Assembly: GCA_024707325.1 (NCBI GenBank)
Contig: JANPZY010000001.1
Span: 1-64,000 of the forward strand
Reading direction: 5' to 3'
DNA length: 64,000 bases
Source of the DNA: Opitutus sp.
Lineage (GTDB): Bacteria > Verrucomicrobiota > Verrucomicrobiia > Opitutales > Opitutaceae
Part shown: positions 43,894-52,668 of the stretch, in pieces
Position numbering within the stretch: the first letter of the stretch is position 1
Layout: the number at the start of each line of letters is the position of its first letter
Notes under the pieces: model-generated
Databases searched by the model: none
Told to the model about the DNA's origin: nothing
The model's input: only the letters and a program-made list of their open reading frames with translations
Translations under genes and position numbers: made by a program

Positions 43894-46005
43894 ATGCCCC
43901 GTTTCCGCACGATCCCTGCCCTGCTGAGCCTTGCCCTCATGACTGCCATCAGCCCGTTCACGCTTGCCGAGCCGTCGTTCAAGACCCCCGTCAGCTACGA
44001 GGAGGCCGACCGCCGCGCCGCGGAGATCCTCGCGAAGATGACGCTGAAGCAGAAGATCGGCCTCACTTCGGGCAACAACTTCCTCTTTTCGCGCGGTTAC
44101 CCCGAGCTCGGCATCCCGGAAATGTTCATGGCCGATGCGACCGGCGGCGTGAACATCCGGCGCAATCTCAGCACCGCGCTGGAAAAATCCACCGCCTTCC
44201 CCAACCCGCTCGCACTCGCCGCCACGTGGAATCCCGGCCTCGCCTATCGCTACGCGCACAGCATCGGCGAAGAGTGTCGCGCCGGAGGCATTGCGATCCT
44301 CCTCGGCCCCGGGATGAACATGTATCGACATTCCCAATACGGCCGCAATTTCGAGTATTTCGGCGAGGACCCGTATCTCACCTCACGGCTCGTCGAGCGC
44401 TACGTGATGGGCGTGCTCGATACCGGCACGATCCCCACGATCAAACACTTCGTCGGCAACGAAACCGATCATCACCGTCGGCTCTCCAACTCCGTGATCG
44501 ACGACCGGACGTTGCGCGAAGTTTACCTCGCGCCGTTCAAGGCCGCGATCGACGCCGGCGCGATGGCCGTGATGTCCTCCTACAACCAGCTCAACGGCGA
44601 ATGGCCGGGCCAGAGCCGTCACGCCATGACTGAACTCCTCCGCGGCGAGCTCGGCTTCAAGTGGCTCGTCATGACCGATTGGTGGGCGGTGTGGGATGCC
44701 GAGAAGGTCATCAAGTCCGGGCTCGATCTCGAGATGCCAGGCGACAAATACCTCAAGAAAGACGCCGAGCGCCTCGTGCTCGCAGGCAAGGTTTCCGAGG
44801 CCGACATCGATCGCATGGTCATGAGCATCCTGCGCACGCAAATCGCCATGGGCCTGCACGACCGTCCGGTGCGCGACGAGTATTACCTGCGCAACTACCC
44901 CGAACACGCCGAGGTCGCGCTCGAGACCGCGCGCCAGTCCGTGGTCTTGTTGAAAAACGAAAAACAAATTCTCCCGCTGCGTCCCGACGCTTCCGCGAAA
45001 AAGAAAATCCTCCTCACCGGCCGCTACGTCGAAGTCGTCCCGCGCGGTCTCGGCGCCGCCGAGGTCGAAGGCTACGACAACGTCACGCTCCTGCAGGCGC
45101 TGCGCGATACCTACGGTGACCAATTGGATTACGTGCCGTCACCGACCGATGAGGAGCTGAAGTCCGCCGACGTCGTGATCGTCGAAACCGGCACGATGGA
45201 CAGCGAGGGCTGGGATCGCCCGTTCGCGCTGCCCGCCGCCGAGGAGGCCCGCGTCGTTCGCGCCGTCACGCTCAACCCGCGCACGATCGTCGTCGTGAAC
45301 GCCGGCGGCGGTATCCAGATGACGGGCTGGAACGACCGCGCCGCCGCGATTCTCTACGCGTGGTATCCCGGCCAGAACGGCAACCGCGCACTCGCCGAGA
45401 TTCTCGCGGGCCAGACCAATCCTTCCGGCAAACTTCCGATCACGATCGAGAAGCGTTTCGAGGATTCACCGGGCTACGGTTATCTGCCCGAAGGCGAACA
45501 ACTCTACCAGGGTTGGGACGGCGACAACGACATGTCCCGCCCGATCTACGACGTCGTTTACAAGGAAGGCATCCACGTGGGCCACCGCTGGTATGAGAAG
45601 AACAAGATCGAGCCGCTCTACGCGTTTGGCCACGGCCTCTCCTACACGACGTTCGAGTATTCGGATCTGCGCTTCAATCCGCCGTCGATTCCCACCGACG
45701 GCCGCGTGACGATCGAGTTCACTGTCACCAACACCGGCTCCGTCGCCGGCACCGAAATTACGCAACTCTACGTGCGCGACACGCAGTCCGCCGTGGAGCG
45801 CCCCGAGAAGGAACTGCGCGCCTTCGGCCGCGTGACCGTGCCGCCCGGCGAGAGCCGCGTCGTCCGCTTCCGCATCAACGCCAAGGAGCTTTCCTATTGG
45901 GATCCGCAAACGCGCGCGTGGAAAGTGGAGCCGCACGACTACACGATCCTCATCGGCAGCGCCTCGAACAAAATCCTTCTCGAAGGAAAACTCACGCTGC
46001 GCTGA
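43894..46005 (+). CDS. Exported GH3-family beta-glucosidase-like enzyme
   Basis: This is a 703-residue protein. The signal peptide is RTIPALLSLALMTAISPFTLA. The GH3 N-terminal barrel includes KMTLKQKIGLTSG, LGPGMNMYRHSQYGRNFEYF, TIKHFVGNETDHHR and the nucleophile Asp in WLVMTDWWAVWDA. The second alpha/beta domain has QSVVLLKNEKQILPLRP and VIVETGTMDSEGWDRPF. The fibronectin-III-like C-terminus includes VTIEFTVTNTGSVAGTEITQ. It likely hydrolyses terminal beta-glucosides or xylosides of plant polysaccharides in the periplasm. The ATG at 43894 is chosen since it places the signal at the N-terminus. Confidence 0.93.
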   Translation: MPRFRTIPALLSLALMTAISPFTLAEPSFKTPVSYEEADRRAAEILAKMTLKQKIGLTSGNNFLFSRGYPELGIPEMFMADATGGVNIRRNLSTALEKSTAFPNPLALAATWNPGLAYRYAHSIGEECRAGGIAILLGPGMNMYRHSQYGRNFEYFGEDPYLTSRLVERYVMGVLDTGTIPTIKHFVGNETDHHRRLSNSVIDDRTLREVYLAPFKAAIDAGAMAVMSSYNQLNGEWPGQSRHAMTELLRGELGFKWLVMTDWWAVWDAEKVIKSGLDLEMPGDKYLKKDAERLVLAGKVSEADIDRMVMSILRTQIAMGLHDRPVRDEYYLRNYPEHAEVALETARQSVVLLKNEKQILPLRPDASAKKKILLTGRYVEVVPRGLGAAEVEGYDNVTLLQALRDTYGDQLDYVPSPTDEELKSADVVIVETGTMDSEGWDRPFALPAAEEARVVRAVTLNPRTIVVVNAGGGIQMTGWNDRAAAILYAWYPGQNGNRALAEILAGQTNPSGKLPITIEKRFEDSPGYGYLPEGEQLYQGWDGDNDMSRPIYDVVYKEGIHVGHRWYEKNKIEPLYAFGHGLSYTTFEYSDLRFNPPSIPTDGRVTIEFTVTNTGSVAGTEITQLYVRDTQSAVERPEKELRAFGRVTVPPGESRVVRFRINAKELSYWDPQTRAWKVEPHDYTILIGSASNKILLEGKLTLR

Positions 46006-46032
46006 GCCAGAGCGCGGGTGCGTCCGCAGAAA

Positions 46033-46107
46033 AGAACCACAAAGGCACGGAGCACACAGAGAACCGAACCAAATCACGGAAGCACGGAAGAGCGGAAAAA
46101 CGGAACT
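46033..46107. repeat. CACGGAAG-type intergenic repeat
   Basis: AACCACAAAGGCACGGAGCA is followed by AATCACGGAAGCACGGAAG and GCGGAAAAACGGAA. It is the same style as the repeat at 26,929. It sits between the convergent GH3 and YkgJ genes. Confidence 0.7.
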
Positions 46108-46152
46108 CCGCCTTCGGTGATCTCTGGGGTTAAAAAAGAAGCGCGCCCCCGT

Positions 46153-46425
46153 CTACGAGTTGGGCGATGTCTCACGCTCCCACGTCGTAAGCCGCGCGAG
46201 CGCTTCGTCGCGGTTTTCTCCGCACATCGTGGGCTCGGGACGCAGACTGCGGCAGACTTCCGGGCGCTCCGGTTGGCCGAAGAGCGCGCAGCGATAATCA
46301 GGCAGCAGTTGCACACAGGGGATGCCGGCGGGTTTTCCGTGCGGCATCCCGGGAATCGGCGATGTAATGCTGGGAGCAATACAGCACGCGCCACAGCCGG
46401 CGCGACACGCGAAATCGGCTCCCAT
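46153..46425 (-). CDS. YkgJ-family cysteine-cluster protein
   Basis: This is a 90-residue small metal-binding protein. Cysteines fall in the family order: ACRAGCGACCIAPSI, GIPCVQLLPDYRCALFG, PEVCRSLRPEPTMCG. It is thought to bind zinc or iron; biological role unknown. Its ATG overlaps the stop of the DUF748 gene (TGATG at 46,427-46,423), so translation is coupled. Confidence 0.85.
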   Translation of the reverse strand: MGADFACRAGCGACCIAPSITSPIPGMPHGKPAGIPCVQLLPDYRCALFGQPERPEVCRSLRPEPTMCGENRDEALARLTTWERETSPNS

Positions 46426-49400
46426 CACTGCAACTCGAGTTCGGCGTGCGTGCCGATCTGCGCGGCGCGGTCGGGCGCCGGCGAGAGAATCAAACGTTCC
46501 TCCGCGATACCCGCTTCGAGCAGGTGATCGCGCACGCGTTGCGCGCGCGTTTCGGCGAGCTGCGCGAATTCTTCAGGGGTGATCTCCACGGTTTGCGCAA
46601 GGCGGCCGATCATCTCCTCGATGGGCAGACCCGATTGCTCCTTGGCCGCGGCGATCTCCGGCTCGCGCTTCGCCTGCGCTTCGTTTTGCGCGCGCTCGAG
46701 CGCGCGACGATCGCGCGCATTCTTGAACGTCGCCCAATCCCAAGCGCGACGCAGAATGCCGCGATTCGCGGTCTGCTCGGGCGCCTGCACTTTTTGTTTC
46801 TCCGGCAACGGCGCGCCCGTCTCGGCTTCGTCGGCGAAGCGTTCGTCAAAGAGAGCGCGGAGCGCGGTCGCAAACGCGTCGCCGCTCACCGCGGTGCTCA
46901 CATCGGTGGACTCCGCAGCCGCGGCCAGCTGACGCGCACGCTCCTGCACCTGTTGATTGATTTTCTCTCGCTGGAGCGCGGGACGATCGGCGTCGGGATT
47001 GTAGCCGCCGGTGATCGAAAGATTGAGCGCGGGGCGCTCGTTGAGCGCACGCTCCAATACCTGGAGGCGCTGCTGGCTCTCGGGCGTGAACTCCGCGTTG
47101 CCTGCGAGAAAATCCTGTCGGCCGAGCTCTTCGCCACCGCCGCCGAACATCGAACCGAGCAGCGAGAAGGGCGACGTCGCCGCCTTCTTCAGGAGATTGA
47201 TCACGACTCCGCTCACAACCGGTCCGATCTCGAAACTCGGATCGTTGAGGCTGCCGCTCACGGGGATGTTGAGCACGATCTTGCCGCTGGAATCTTTCAG
47301 CAGCGCGACGCCGAGTCGCACGGGAAGCTGCGTGGCATCGGGACTCTCGACGCGTTGGCCAAACGTGAACTGATCGAGCGTGATCGTGCTCACGAGGTTC
47401 AACCGGTCGTCGGCCAGCTTCATCGTCGAATCGACAAACAGTCGCCCGCGCGCGAGTTCGAAGCCCGCGTATTTGCCCATATACGGACTCAGCGGACGCA
47501 GATCCACGGACTGCACGCCTGCCTTCAAGTCCGCGCGCGGCGCGGCGGCGAGGGGATCCAATTTTCCGTCGAGCGACATCGCGTCGGCACCGTTGATGCG
47601 CGCTTTGAGTTTTGCTTCGCCTCGACCGGGTTCGCGCGAGGACAGATTGCTCAGCACGGTCTCGAAATCCTTGATTGAGAGATTCACCGCAGGCTTCACC
47701 GAGCGGTCATTAAACGTGAAATCGCCCTGCTCGATCGCGAGCTGACCGACCGTGATCTCCGGCAACGGCGTGGATTCGGCGCCCGGCGCAGGCGCCGCGG
47801 GTTTCTCCTCCGGGGTCGTTTCGGCGGACGGAAACGCGGACGTGAGATTCATCGCTCCGTTTTCGTCCACGACCACGCGGGCAAACGGTCCGCGCAGCCG
47901 CACGGCCTGCGTGGCGACCTTCAGCTCGGGTGTCGTGGAAATCTGGATACCATCGACCTGCAGTTGCGCCAAACCCGCAAGCGGCTCACCGCGGTCGTGA
48001 TCGACCAAGCCGATATTTTCCATGCGGACATCGCCGGTGAAACCGAGCGCGGGATCCCCCTCCGCAGGCGTCGCGAGCGTGACTTTGCCGGAAACCGAGA
48101 GTGCACCGTCGGCAAGTTTCGCCGTGGTGAAAGGCGCCAAAAACGGCGAGACCGGCGCGAGCGCGAGGGAGCGCAGCTCGAGTTGCAGATCGGCCGCGAG
48201 CGGATCGAGGCCGAATTCGCCTTTCAATTCGAACGTGCCCTGCGGATCCCAGTTGAAAGAAAACTCCAACGGCATGCGCGCGTCGCGCGCGAGCGTGAAG
48301 CGGGCAACGTGGGTCTGGATCGCGTTGAGCGTGAGCAGGGGCGGCTCGGGCAGTGTCGCGTCGCGGAACTGCACCGCGACGTCCTGCACGCGAATGTCGT
48401 CGACCAGAAGATCGAGCGGCGGCTCGCCGCCCGACGGAGCCGCGGCAGGCGCGGGCGCACTCGCGGATGCGGCCGGATCGGCGGGCGGCGTTTTCACGAG
48501 CTGCAGAAGGTTGATCTGACCGTCCTCCAGGCGCTCGACGCGCGCACGGCCGCCCTGCACGGAAACCGACGCGATCTTCGCGCGCATCGCGACGCCGTCT
48601 GCGTCGATGCCCGCGACTTCGATGAGCGGGAAATCCGCGACCGCCTCGCCGGCAGCGTCGAGCACACGCAACTGCTCAAGCTTCACGCCGCCTTCGGTGA
48701 AGCGCAGCGTCTGCCCCGCCTCGTCGAGGCGCACGTCGTAGCGTCCATTGACACTGAGCCGACCGGATTCGAGACGACCGTTGAGAAACTGCTGAAAATA
48801 CGGCGCGTATTTCGAAAGCACGACGCCCTCGAGGCGCAGATCGCCGCGCGATTCCAGCGGCGCAACGCCAACCGTGCCGCGCCAGTCGAGGCGCTCGCCC
48901 GCCTCAGTCACCGCCGAGAACGAATACGGCGCGCCATCGCCCGGCAGCGTGTGAAACTCGACGAGCGAGAAGTTCATCGGCCCCACCGTCGTGGTGAACG
49001 GTTCGCCACGCGACGCATCGGAGAACACGAAACTGCTGTCGCTCACCCGCAGGCGCGACACGCGCACGCCGCGGCCGGGTTCGTCGCTCTTCGCCTCCCC
49101 GGGCTGCGCGTTTTGCTCCACGCGGCGCAGGATGTCGTCGACGCTCAGCGAACCGTCTTCGCGCACGGCGAGCGCGCCGCGGAATTCGTCGAGTTCCACC
49201 GCGCCGAGCACCCACTCCTTGGTGATCGATTTCAGCAGATCGAAGTTCGCATAGAGCCGACGCCAACCGACGAAGGTTTCGTTGCCGTCCTCCGTGCGAA
49301 GATCGGCGCCCACGATCGTGATCGAGAGCGCAAAGGGATTCATCTTCACGCGCTCGACGGTCAAAGTCCGGCCGGTCTCGGCCGTGACACGTTTTTGCAA

Positions 49401-49502
49401 CTGCGAACGCACAATCGGCGGCAACACGAAGAAGCCGACAATCGCGTAGAGCGCGACGAGTGCGGCAAGCACGATGATCCAACGGCGAGAGGTAGGTTTC
49501 AT
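46425..49502 (-). CDS. Large AsmA-like DUF748 envelope protein
   Basis: This is a 1,025-residue protein anchored by one N-terminal membrane segment (WIIVLAALVALYAIVGFFVL). The long periplasmic part consists of repeated beta-strands, as in AsmA/YhdP/TamB proteins now viewed as lipid-transfer bridges. Examples are TLTVERVKMNPFALSITIVG, ESGRLSVNGRYDVRL, RARVERLEDGQINLLQLVK, GRLFVDSTMKLADDRLNLVS, KIVLNIPVSGSLNDPSF and IGPVVSGVVINLLKKAATSP. The last 250 residues are helical with LNLSITGGYNPDADRPALQ, then a closing RVRDHLLEAGIAEERLIL that recalls an OmpA-like end. It is translationally coupled to the YkgJ gene. Confidence 0.85.
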   Translation of the reverse strand: MKPTSRRWIIVLAALVALYAIVGFFVLPPIVRSQLQKRVTAETGRTLTVERVKMNPFALSITIVGADLRTEDGNETFVGWRRLYANFDLLKSITKEWVLGAVELDEFRGALAVREDGSLSVDDILRRVEQNAQPGEAKSDEPGRGVRVSRLRVSDSSFVFSDASRGEPFTTTVGPMNFSLVEFHTLPGDGAPYSFSAVTEAGERLDWRGTVGVAPLESRGDLRLEGVVLSKYAPYFQQFLNGRLESGRLSVNGRYDVRLDEAGQTLRFTEGGVKLEQLRVLDAAGEAVADFPLIEVAGIDADGVAMRAKIASVSVQGGRARVERLEDGQINLLQLVKTPPADPAASASAPAPAAAPSGGEPPLDLLVDDIRVQDVAVQFRDATLPEPPLLTLNAIQTHVARFTLARDARMPLEFSFNWDPQGTFELKGEFGLDPLAADLQLELRSLALAPVSPFLAPFTTAKLADGALSVSGKVTLATPAEGDPALGFTGDVRMENIGLVDHDRGEPLAGLAQLQVDGIQISTTPELKVATQAVRLRGPFARVVVDENGAMNLTSAFPSAETTPEEKPAAPAPGAESTPLPEITVGQLAIEQGDFTFNDRSVKPAVNLSIKDFETVLSNLSSREPGRGEAKLKARINGADAMSLDGKLDPLAAAPRADLKAGVQSVDLRPLSPYMGKYAGFELARGRLFVDSTMKLADDRLNLVSTITLDQFTFGQRVESPDATQLPVRLGVALLKDSSGKIVLNIPVSGSLNDPSFEIGPVVSGVVINLLKKAATSPFSLLGSMFGGGGEELGRQDFLAGNAEFTPESQQRLQVLERALNERPALNLSITGGYNPDADRPALQREKINQQVQERARQLAAAAESTDVSTAVSGDAFATALRALFDERFADEAETGAPLPEKQKVQAPEQTANRGILRRAWDWATFKNARDRRALERAQNEAQAKREPEIAAAKEQSGLPIEEMIGRLAQTVEITPEEFAQLAETRAQRVRDHLLEAGIAEERLILSPAPDRAAQIGTHAELELQ

Positions 49503-49645
49503 GGGAGACCTTTCTCCGGTAAGTGAATCACGGCGCGACGAGGCTCAACTCTTTCGCGCACTTCGTGATGCCGTGGGCGTTTTCGGCTTCGAACTTGCTA
49601 TGCGAGTCCGGCCACCTCGGCCGCCCTCCACCCACCAGCATCACC

Positions 49646-50407
49646 ATGGCCACCGGTTCGACGTCCGCATACTCCGAGACGAAATTCTATCTGCTGCTCG
49701 CGATCTTCGCGGGTGTCTGGGGCATGCTCCCCATGCTGACGATCAAGCTCGTGCCACTCGATCTCTCGTGGCTCGGGCTGGGTGTCATCTCTTTCAGCTA
49801 CGGCGCCTTCACGCACGCGATCACGTTTCCCTGCACCGACGCCGTCTGCGAAGTCTGGGGCGCACGCCGCGCGCGGCTGATGGTTTATTTTGGGTTTCTC
49901 AACTACCTCATCGCGACCGGCATGGTGTTTATCGCCACGCTGATGCCGGCGAGTCCGTTTTGGGCACAGCAAAACGAAGGCTATGTGCAACTATTCTCCC
50001 TCGCGCCGCGCCTCGTGATCGCGTCGACGATCGCCAGCATCGTTTCGCAACTCGCCGACGTTTACCTCTTCCAAAAAATCAAGGAGCTCACCGGCGGGCG
50101 CCATCTCTGGATTCGCAACAACGGCGGCATCATCGTCTCCCAGTTTCTCGACACGGCGATCTTCTACTCGATCGCGTTCTACGGCGTAATTCCGACGTCC
50201 GAGCTGCCGAAACTCGTGATCGGCACCTTTCTCGTGAAGCTCGTGCTTTCGCCGGTCTCGACGCCGTTCGTTTATCTGACCGTTTACTGGATCACCGGCC
50301 GCTGGACCGTGAAGGGCGATCTCGCCGCCACGCCCATCGCCGCTTCGACCGCGGACAACGCCTCCGTCCCCACCGCCGCGTCTCTCGCCTCTCCCGCTTC
50401 CAAATGA
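49646..50407 (+). CDS. YhhQ/VUT-family transporter, probable queuosine-precursor importer
   Basis: This is a 253-residue membrane protein with about six segments. Family markers are FSYGAFTHAITFPCTDAVCE with VWGARRAR, SIVSQLADVYLFQKIKELTG and LWIRNNGGIIVSQFLDTAIF. Homologues import preQ1, preQ0 or queuine. No preQ1 riboswitch is visible upstream. The stop overlaps the adenosine deaminase start by four bases. A Thr/Ala/Ser-rich tail of about 30 residues is unusual for the family. Confidence 0.85.
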   Translation: MATGSTSAYSETKFYLLLAIFAGVWGMLPMLTIKLVPLDLSWLGLGVISFSYGAFTHAITFPCTDAVCEVWGARRARLMVYFGFLNYLIATGMVFIATLMPASPFWAQQNEGYVQLFSLAPRLVIASTIASIVSQLADVYLFQKIKELTGGRHLWIRNNGGIIVSQFLDTAIFYSIAFYGVIPTSELPKLVIGTFLVKLVLSPVSTPFVYLTVYWITGRWTVKGDLAATPIAASTADNASVPTAASLASPASK

Positions 50408-51444
50408 ACCACGCCCTGCTCTCCTACCTCCGCGCGCTGCCCAAGGTCGAACTTCACAATCACCTCGAGGGCGGCTCGATGTATCCCGAGCTCGCGCTCG
50501 AACTCGCGCGCGCCAACGGCATGACGCTTCCGTTTCACGATGCCGCGAGCGCCGAGAAGTTTTATCAGTTCACCAGTCTCGATCAGTTCATCGGCATTCT
50601 CCGCACCACCGTCGCCACGCTCAACACCGCGTCCGACTACGCGCGCGCGGTCGAGCGCCACGGCCAGCTCGCGGCGAGTCAGAACATCCGTTATCACGAA
50701 CTCTTCGTCACCTACGGCCTCGTCTCGCGACGCGGCGTAAAATGGGAGGCGATCGCCGAAGGTCTCGCCGAGGGCATCCGCATCAATCGCGAAAAACACG
50801 GCGTCGATACCGCGTTCATCGTCGATCTCGACCGCACCCTCGATCCCGAGACGGCTGTGCAACACGTCGAACTCGCCGCGCGCGATCGCGAGCGCTGCCA
50901 CGTCGTTGGCATCGGCCTCGATTGCCAGGAGCGCGGTTATCCGGCCGGTCGCTTGAAGGCCGCGTTCGATCGCGCCCGTGAGCTCGGCTTCCGCCTCACC
51001 GCGCACGCCGGCGAAGACGGCGGCCCCGAGAGCGTGGGACGCACTCCTCACCTGCGGTGTCGAGCGCATCGAGCACGGCGTGCAGGCCATCCAAGATCGA
51101 AGCTCGTCGCCTACCTCGCCGAGAAACGCATCCCGCTCACCGTTTGCCCGGTCAGCAACATTCTCCTTCGCGTGTATCCGAAAATGGAGGACCACTCGTT
51201 TCGTCGTCTGCTCGACGCGGGCGTGCGTCTCACCGTCAACTCCGACGACCCGCCGATGTTCGCGACCGACATGGTCAACGATCTCGTGCAGGTCGCCGAC
51301 ACCTTCGCGCTCACCGTCGACGAACTCACTCAGATCGTGCGCACCGCGTTCGAGGTGGCGTTCTGGACGCCCGAGCGCCGCGATGCCGAACTCCAGATTT
51401 TCGACCTCACGGCGGCCAAACTGCGCGCTCAGTTGGGATTGTGA
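50404..51444 (+). CDS. add: Adenosine deaminase, two close frameshifts
   Basis: This is an enzyme of about 347 residues deaminating adenosine (or a close relative) to inosine. Metal and catalytic motifs are KVELHNHLEGGSM, FRLTAHAGEDGGPES, GVERIEHGVQAI and LTVNSDDPPMFATDM. Two shifts close together (near 51,037 and 51,095; about two bases and one base missing) put the central GVERIEHG segment in another frame; flanks are in the same frame. It starts within the stop of the transporter gene (ATGA). The linkage suggests purine or 7-deazaguanine salvage. The HAGED variant in place of HAGE with following E/G is acceptable for the family. Confidence 0.9.
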   Translation: MNHALLSYLRALPKVELHNHLEGGSMYPELALELARANGMTLPFHDAASAEKFYQFTSLDQFIGILRTTVATLNTASDYARAVERHGQLAASQNIRYHELFVTYGLVSRRGVKWEAIAEGLAEGIRINREKHGVDTAFIVDLDRTLDPETAVQHVELAARDRERCHVVGIGLDCQERGYPAGRLKAAFDRARELGFRLTAHAGEDGGPESVGRTPHLRCRAHRARRAGHPRSKLVAYLAEKRIPLTVCPVSNILLRVYPKMEDHSFRRLLDAGVRLTVNSDDPPMFATDMVNDLVQVADTFALTVDELTQIVRTAFEVAFWTPERRDAELQIFDLTAAKLRAQLGL

Positions 51445-51452
51445 AAACAAGT

Positions 51453-51479
51453 CCAACCCGCGGCCTTGTCGCGGGTTGG
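51453..51479. terminator. Hairpin after adenosine deaminase gene
   Basis: A perfect 10-bp stem CCAACCCGCG/CGCGGGTTGG with a 7-base loop lies nine bases past the add stop. There is no T run, so its role as terminator is probable only. Confidence 0.55.
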
Positions 51480-51587
51480 CACGTCTTCAGAACGGTTTTT
51501 CGCGCCAACGCTATGAATTCGCGAAAAAGCGGATCGCGCGCGGGTAGCTTTGACGAACCCCGGAAAATCGCCCAACTTGCCCGCCCG

Positions 51588-52050
51588 ATGAAGTCAGTGA
51601 AGGTGCCTGCCTTTGAGCTCTTTCTCCACGAGATGATCCCGCTCGCGAAAGCGATGGGCGTCGGCGTGGAGGTCAGCGACGACCAGTCGCTGGTGCTGCG
51701 GGCCCCGAAGGAGCAGAACAAAAACTCCCTCAACACGGCTTTCGGCGGCAGCCTCGTTTCCCTCGCCACGCTCGCCGGCTACGGCGTCGTGTGGGAACTG
51801 ATGAAGAACGAAGGCGACGCCGAAAAAAGCGCAGTGGAGCATCGTCGTGAAAGAGAGCCGCGCCGCTTATCGTCGGCCCGTGCTCGGCGATCTCCGCGCC
51901 ATCTGCGAACGCCCCGCGCAAGCGGCAATCGCGGAGTTCAAGGACGCGCTCAAACGCTACGGCAAAGCGAAGCTCAAGCTCCGCCCCCGCGTGATCGAAG
52001 GCGGCGAAACCGCCGTCGACGTCACCGCTGCTTTCGTGGTTTCGCGCTAA
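51588..52050 (+). CDS. YiiD-C/hot-dog-type thioesterase, one frameshift
   Basis: This small protein of about 153 residues has the hot-dog fold. Markers are FELFLHEMIPLAKAMGVGVE, VLRAPKEQNKNSLNTAFGGS, LVSLATLAGYGVVWELM, then WSIVVKESRAAYRRPVLGDL and the tail GGETAVDVTAAFVVSR. One extra base in a six-A run near 51,820 shifts the frame before the second half. It is probably an acyl-thioesterase of unknown substrate. A clear terminator follows. Confidence 0.8.
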
Positions 52051-52078
52051 CGCGATCCTGATAAACCTCAGCCATGTG

Positions 52079-52107
52079 CAGCCCGCCAAACCCGGCGGGC
52101 TTTTTCT
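52079..52107 (+). terminator. Terminator after the thioesterase gene
   Basis: A 7-bp stem GCCCGCC/GGCGGGC with loop AAACCC is followed by five T residues. The 22-bp array begins 17 bases later, so the array lies outside the transcript's terminator. Confidence 0.9.
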
Positions 52108-52124
52108 TCGCGCGCACAAAGGCG

Positions 52125-52366
52125 CGACCCTGTCCGCACAACAGCCCAACATGGTCCACACCGTGGCTCGACCCTGTCCGGACCTGTGTTCGACCGTGCA
52201 CGCACCTTGTCGCAACCGTGTCCGCACCTGTGTTCGACCGTGTGCGCACCTTGTCTCGACCGTGTGCGCACCTTGGTCCGAGGAGGTCTGGACCGCAGCT
52301 CAAGCGTGTGCGGACGTCGTCGCGACCGTGTCCGGATGTTAGCGCGACCGTGTCCGCATTCGTAGC
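52125..52366. repeat. 22-bp-period tandem array 4 (11 units), best example
   Basis: Eleven contiguous units of exactly 22 bases fill 242 bases. The consensus opens CGACCGTGTCCGCAC followed by seven looser bases ending in CG or CT. Clear units begin CGACCGTGCACGCACC, CAACCGTGTCCGCACC, CGACCGTGTGCGCACC (twice) and CGACCGTGTCCGGATG. Each unit has imperfect internal symmetry (CGAC...GTCG outside, GTG...CAC inside). No spacers, no coding signal. It lies between the thioesterase and dUTPase 3' ends. Together with the next two repeats it accounts for most of the 618 gene-free bases 52,051-52,668; the rest (52,525-52,668) shows nothing I can name. Confidence 0.95.
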
Positions 52367-52389
52367 AACGCGGGACACACCCCCACGCT

Positions 52390-52482
52390 GTCATTCTGAG
52401 CGAAGCGAAGAATCCAGTTGAGTTTCGCAGCTGTGCACCGCAACGAAGCGCGCACTGGATTCTTCGCTTCGCTCAGAATGAC
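52390..52482. repeat. 93-bp inverted-repeat element, copy 2
   Basis: The left arm GTCATTCTGAGCGAAGCGAA (then GAATCCAGT) and the right arm GGATTCTTCGCTTCGCTCAG (then AATGAC) are near-perfect inverted repeats of about 28 bases around a 37-base non-coding centre. This is the best-preserved copy. Confidence 0.93.
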
Positions 52483-52498
52483 AAACAGACCACAAACG

Positions 52499-52524
52499 GT
52501 AGAGCCCGGCGTCCTCGCCGGGCT
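52499..52524. repeat. GC-rich hairpin repeat, copy 2
   Basis: GTAGAGCCCGGCGTCCTCGC followed by CGGGCT is the reverse complement of the hairpin at 24,473. It is 17 bases from a 93-bp element, mirroring the arrangement there. Confidence 0.75.
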
Positions 52525-52668
52525 GGTTTGCGCGAGGCGCCCACTTTATCGCCGCACTCCTCCCGCCCGCGCACGCCTCTCACCAAAGCGCTCCTCTCGG
52601 CGGGCGCGTTCACCGTTCGAAGCGTTTTTCTATCCCGTCGGGGACGGCGGGGTCCACCCTCACGCGAC

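Noticed and set aside
49503..49645. preQ1 riboswitch before the YhhQ-type transporter
   Set aside because: No AGAGGTT-type stem and no A-rich pseudoknot strand are visible in the leader.
51030..51100. Programmed frameshifting in adenosine deaminase
   Set aside because: Two shifts within 60 bases restore the same frame, there is no slippery site with a downstream structure, and other genes in the window carry similar single-base errors.
52125..52366. CRISPR array
   Set aside because: The 22-base units follow one another directly with no unique spacers, units vary among themselves, and no cas gene is present.
52022..52394. Protein-coding genes inside the 22-bp arrays (RTRS/VRTG-rich frames)
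   Set aside because: Because 22 is not a multiple of 3 but 66 is, all frames stay open through the repeats; the products are only translated repeat and have no start context or conservation.
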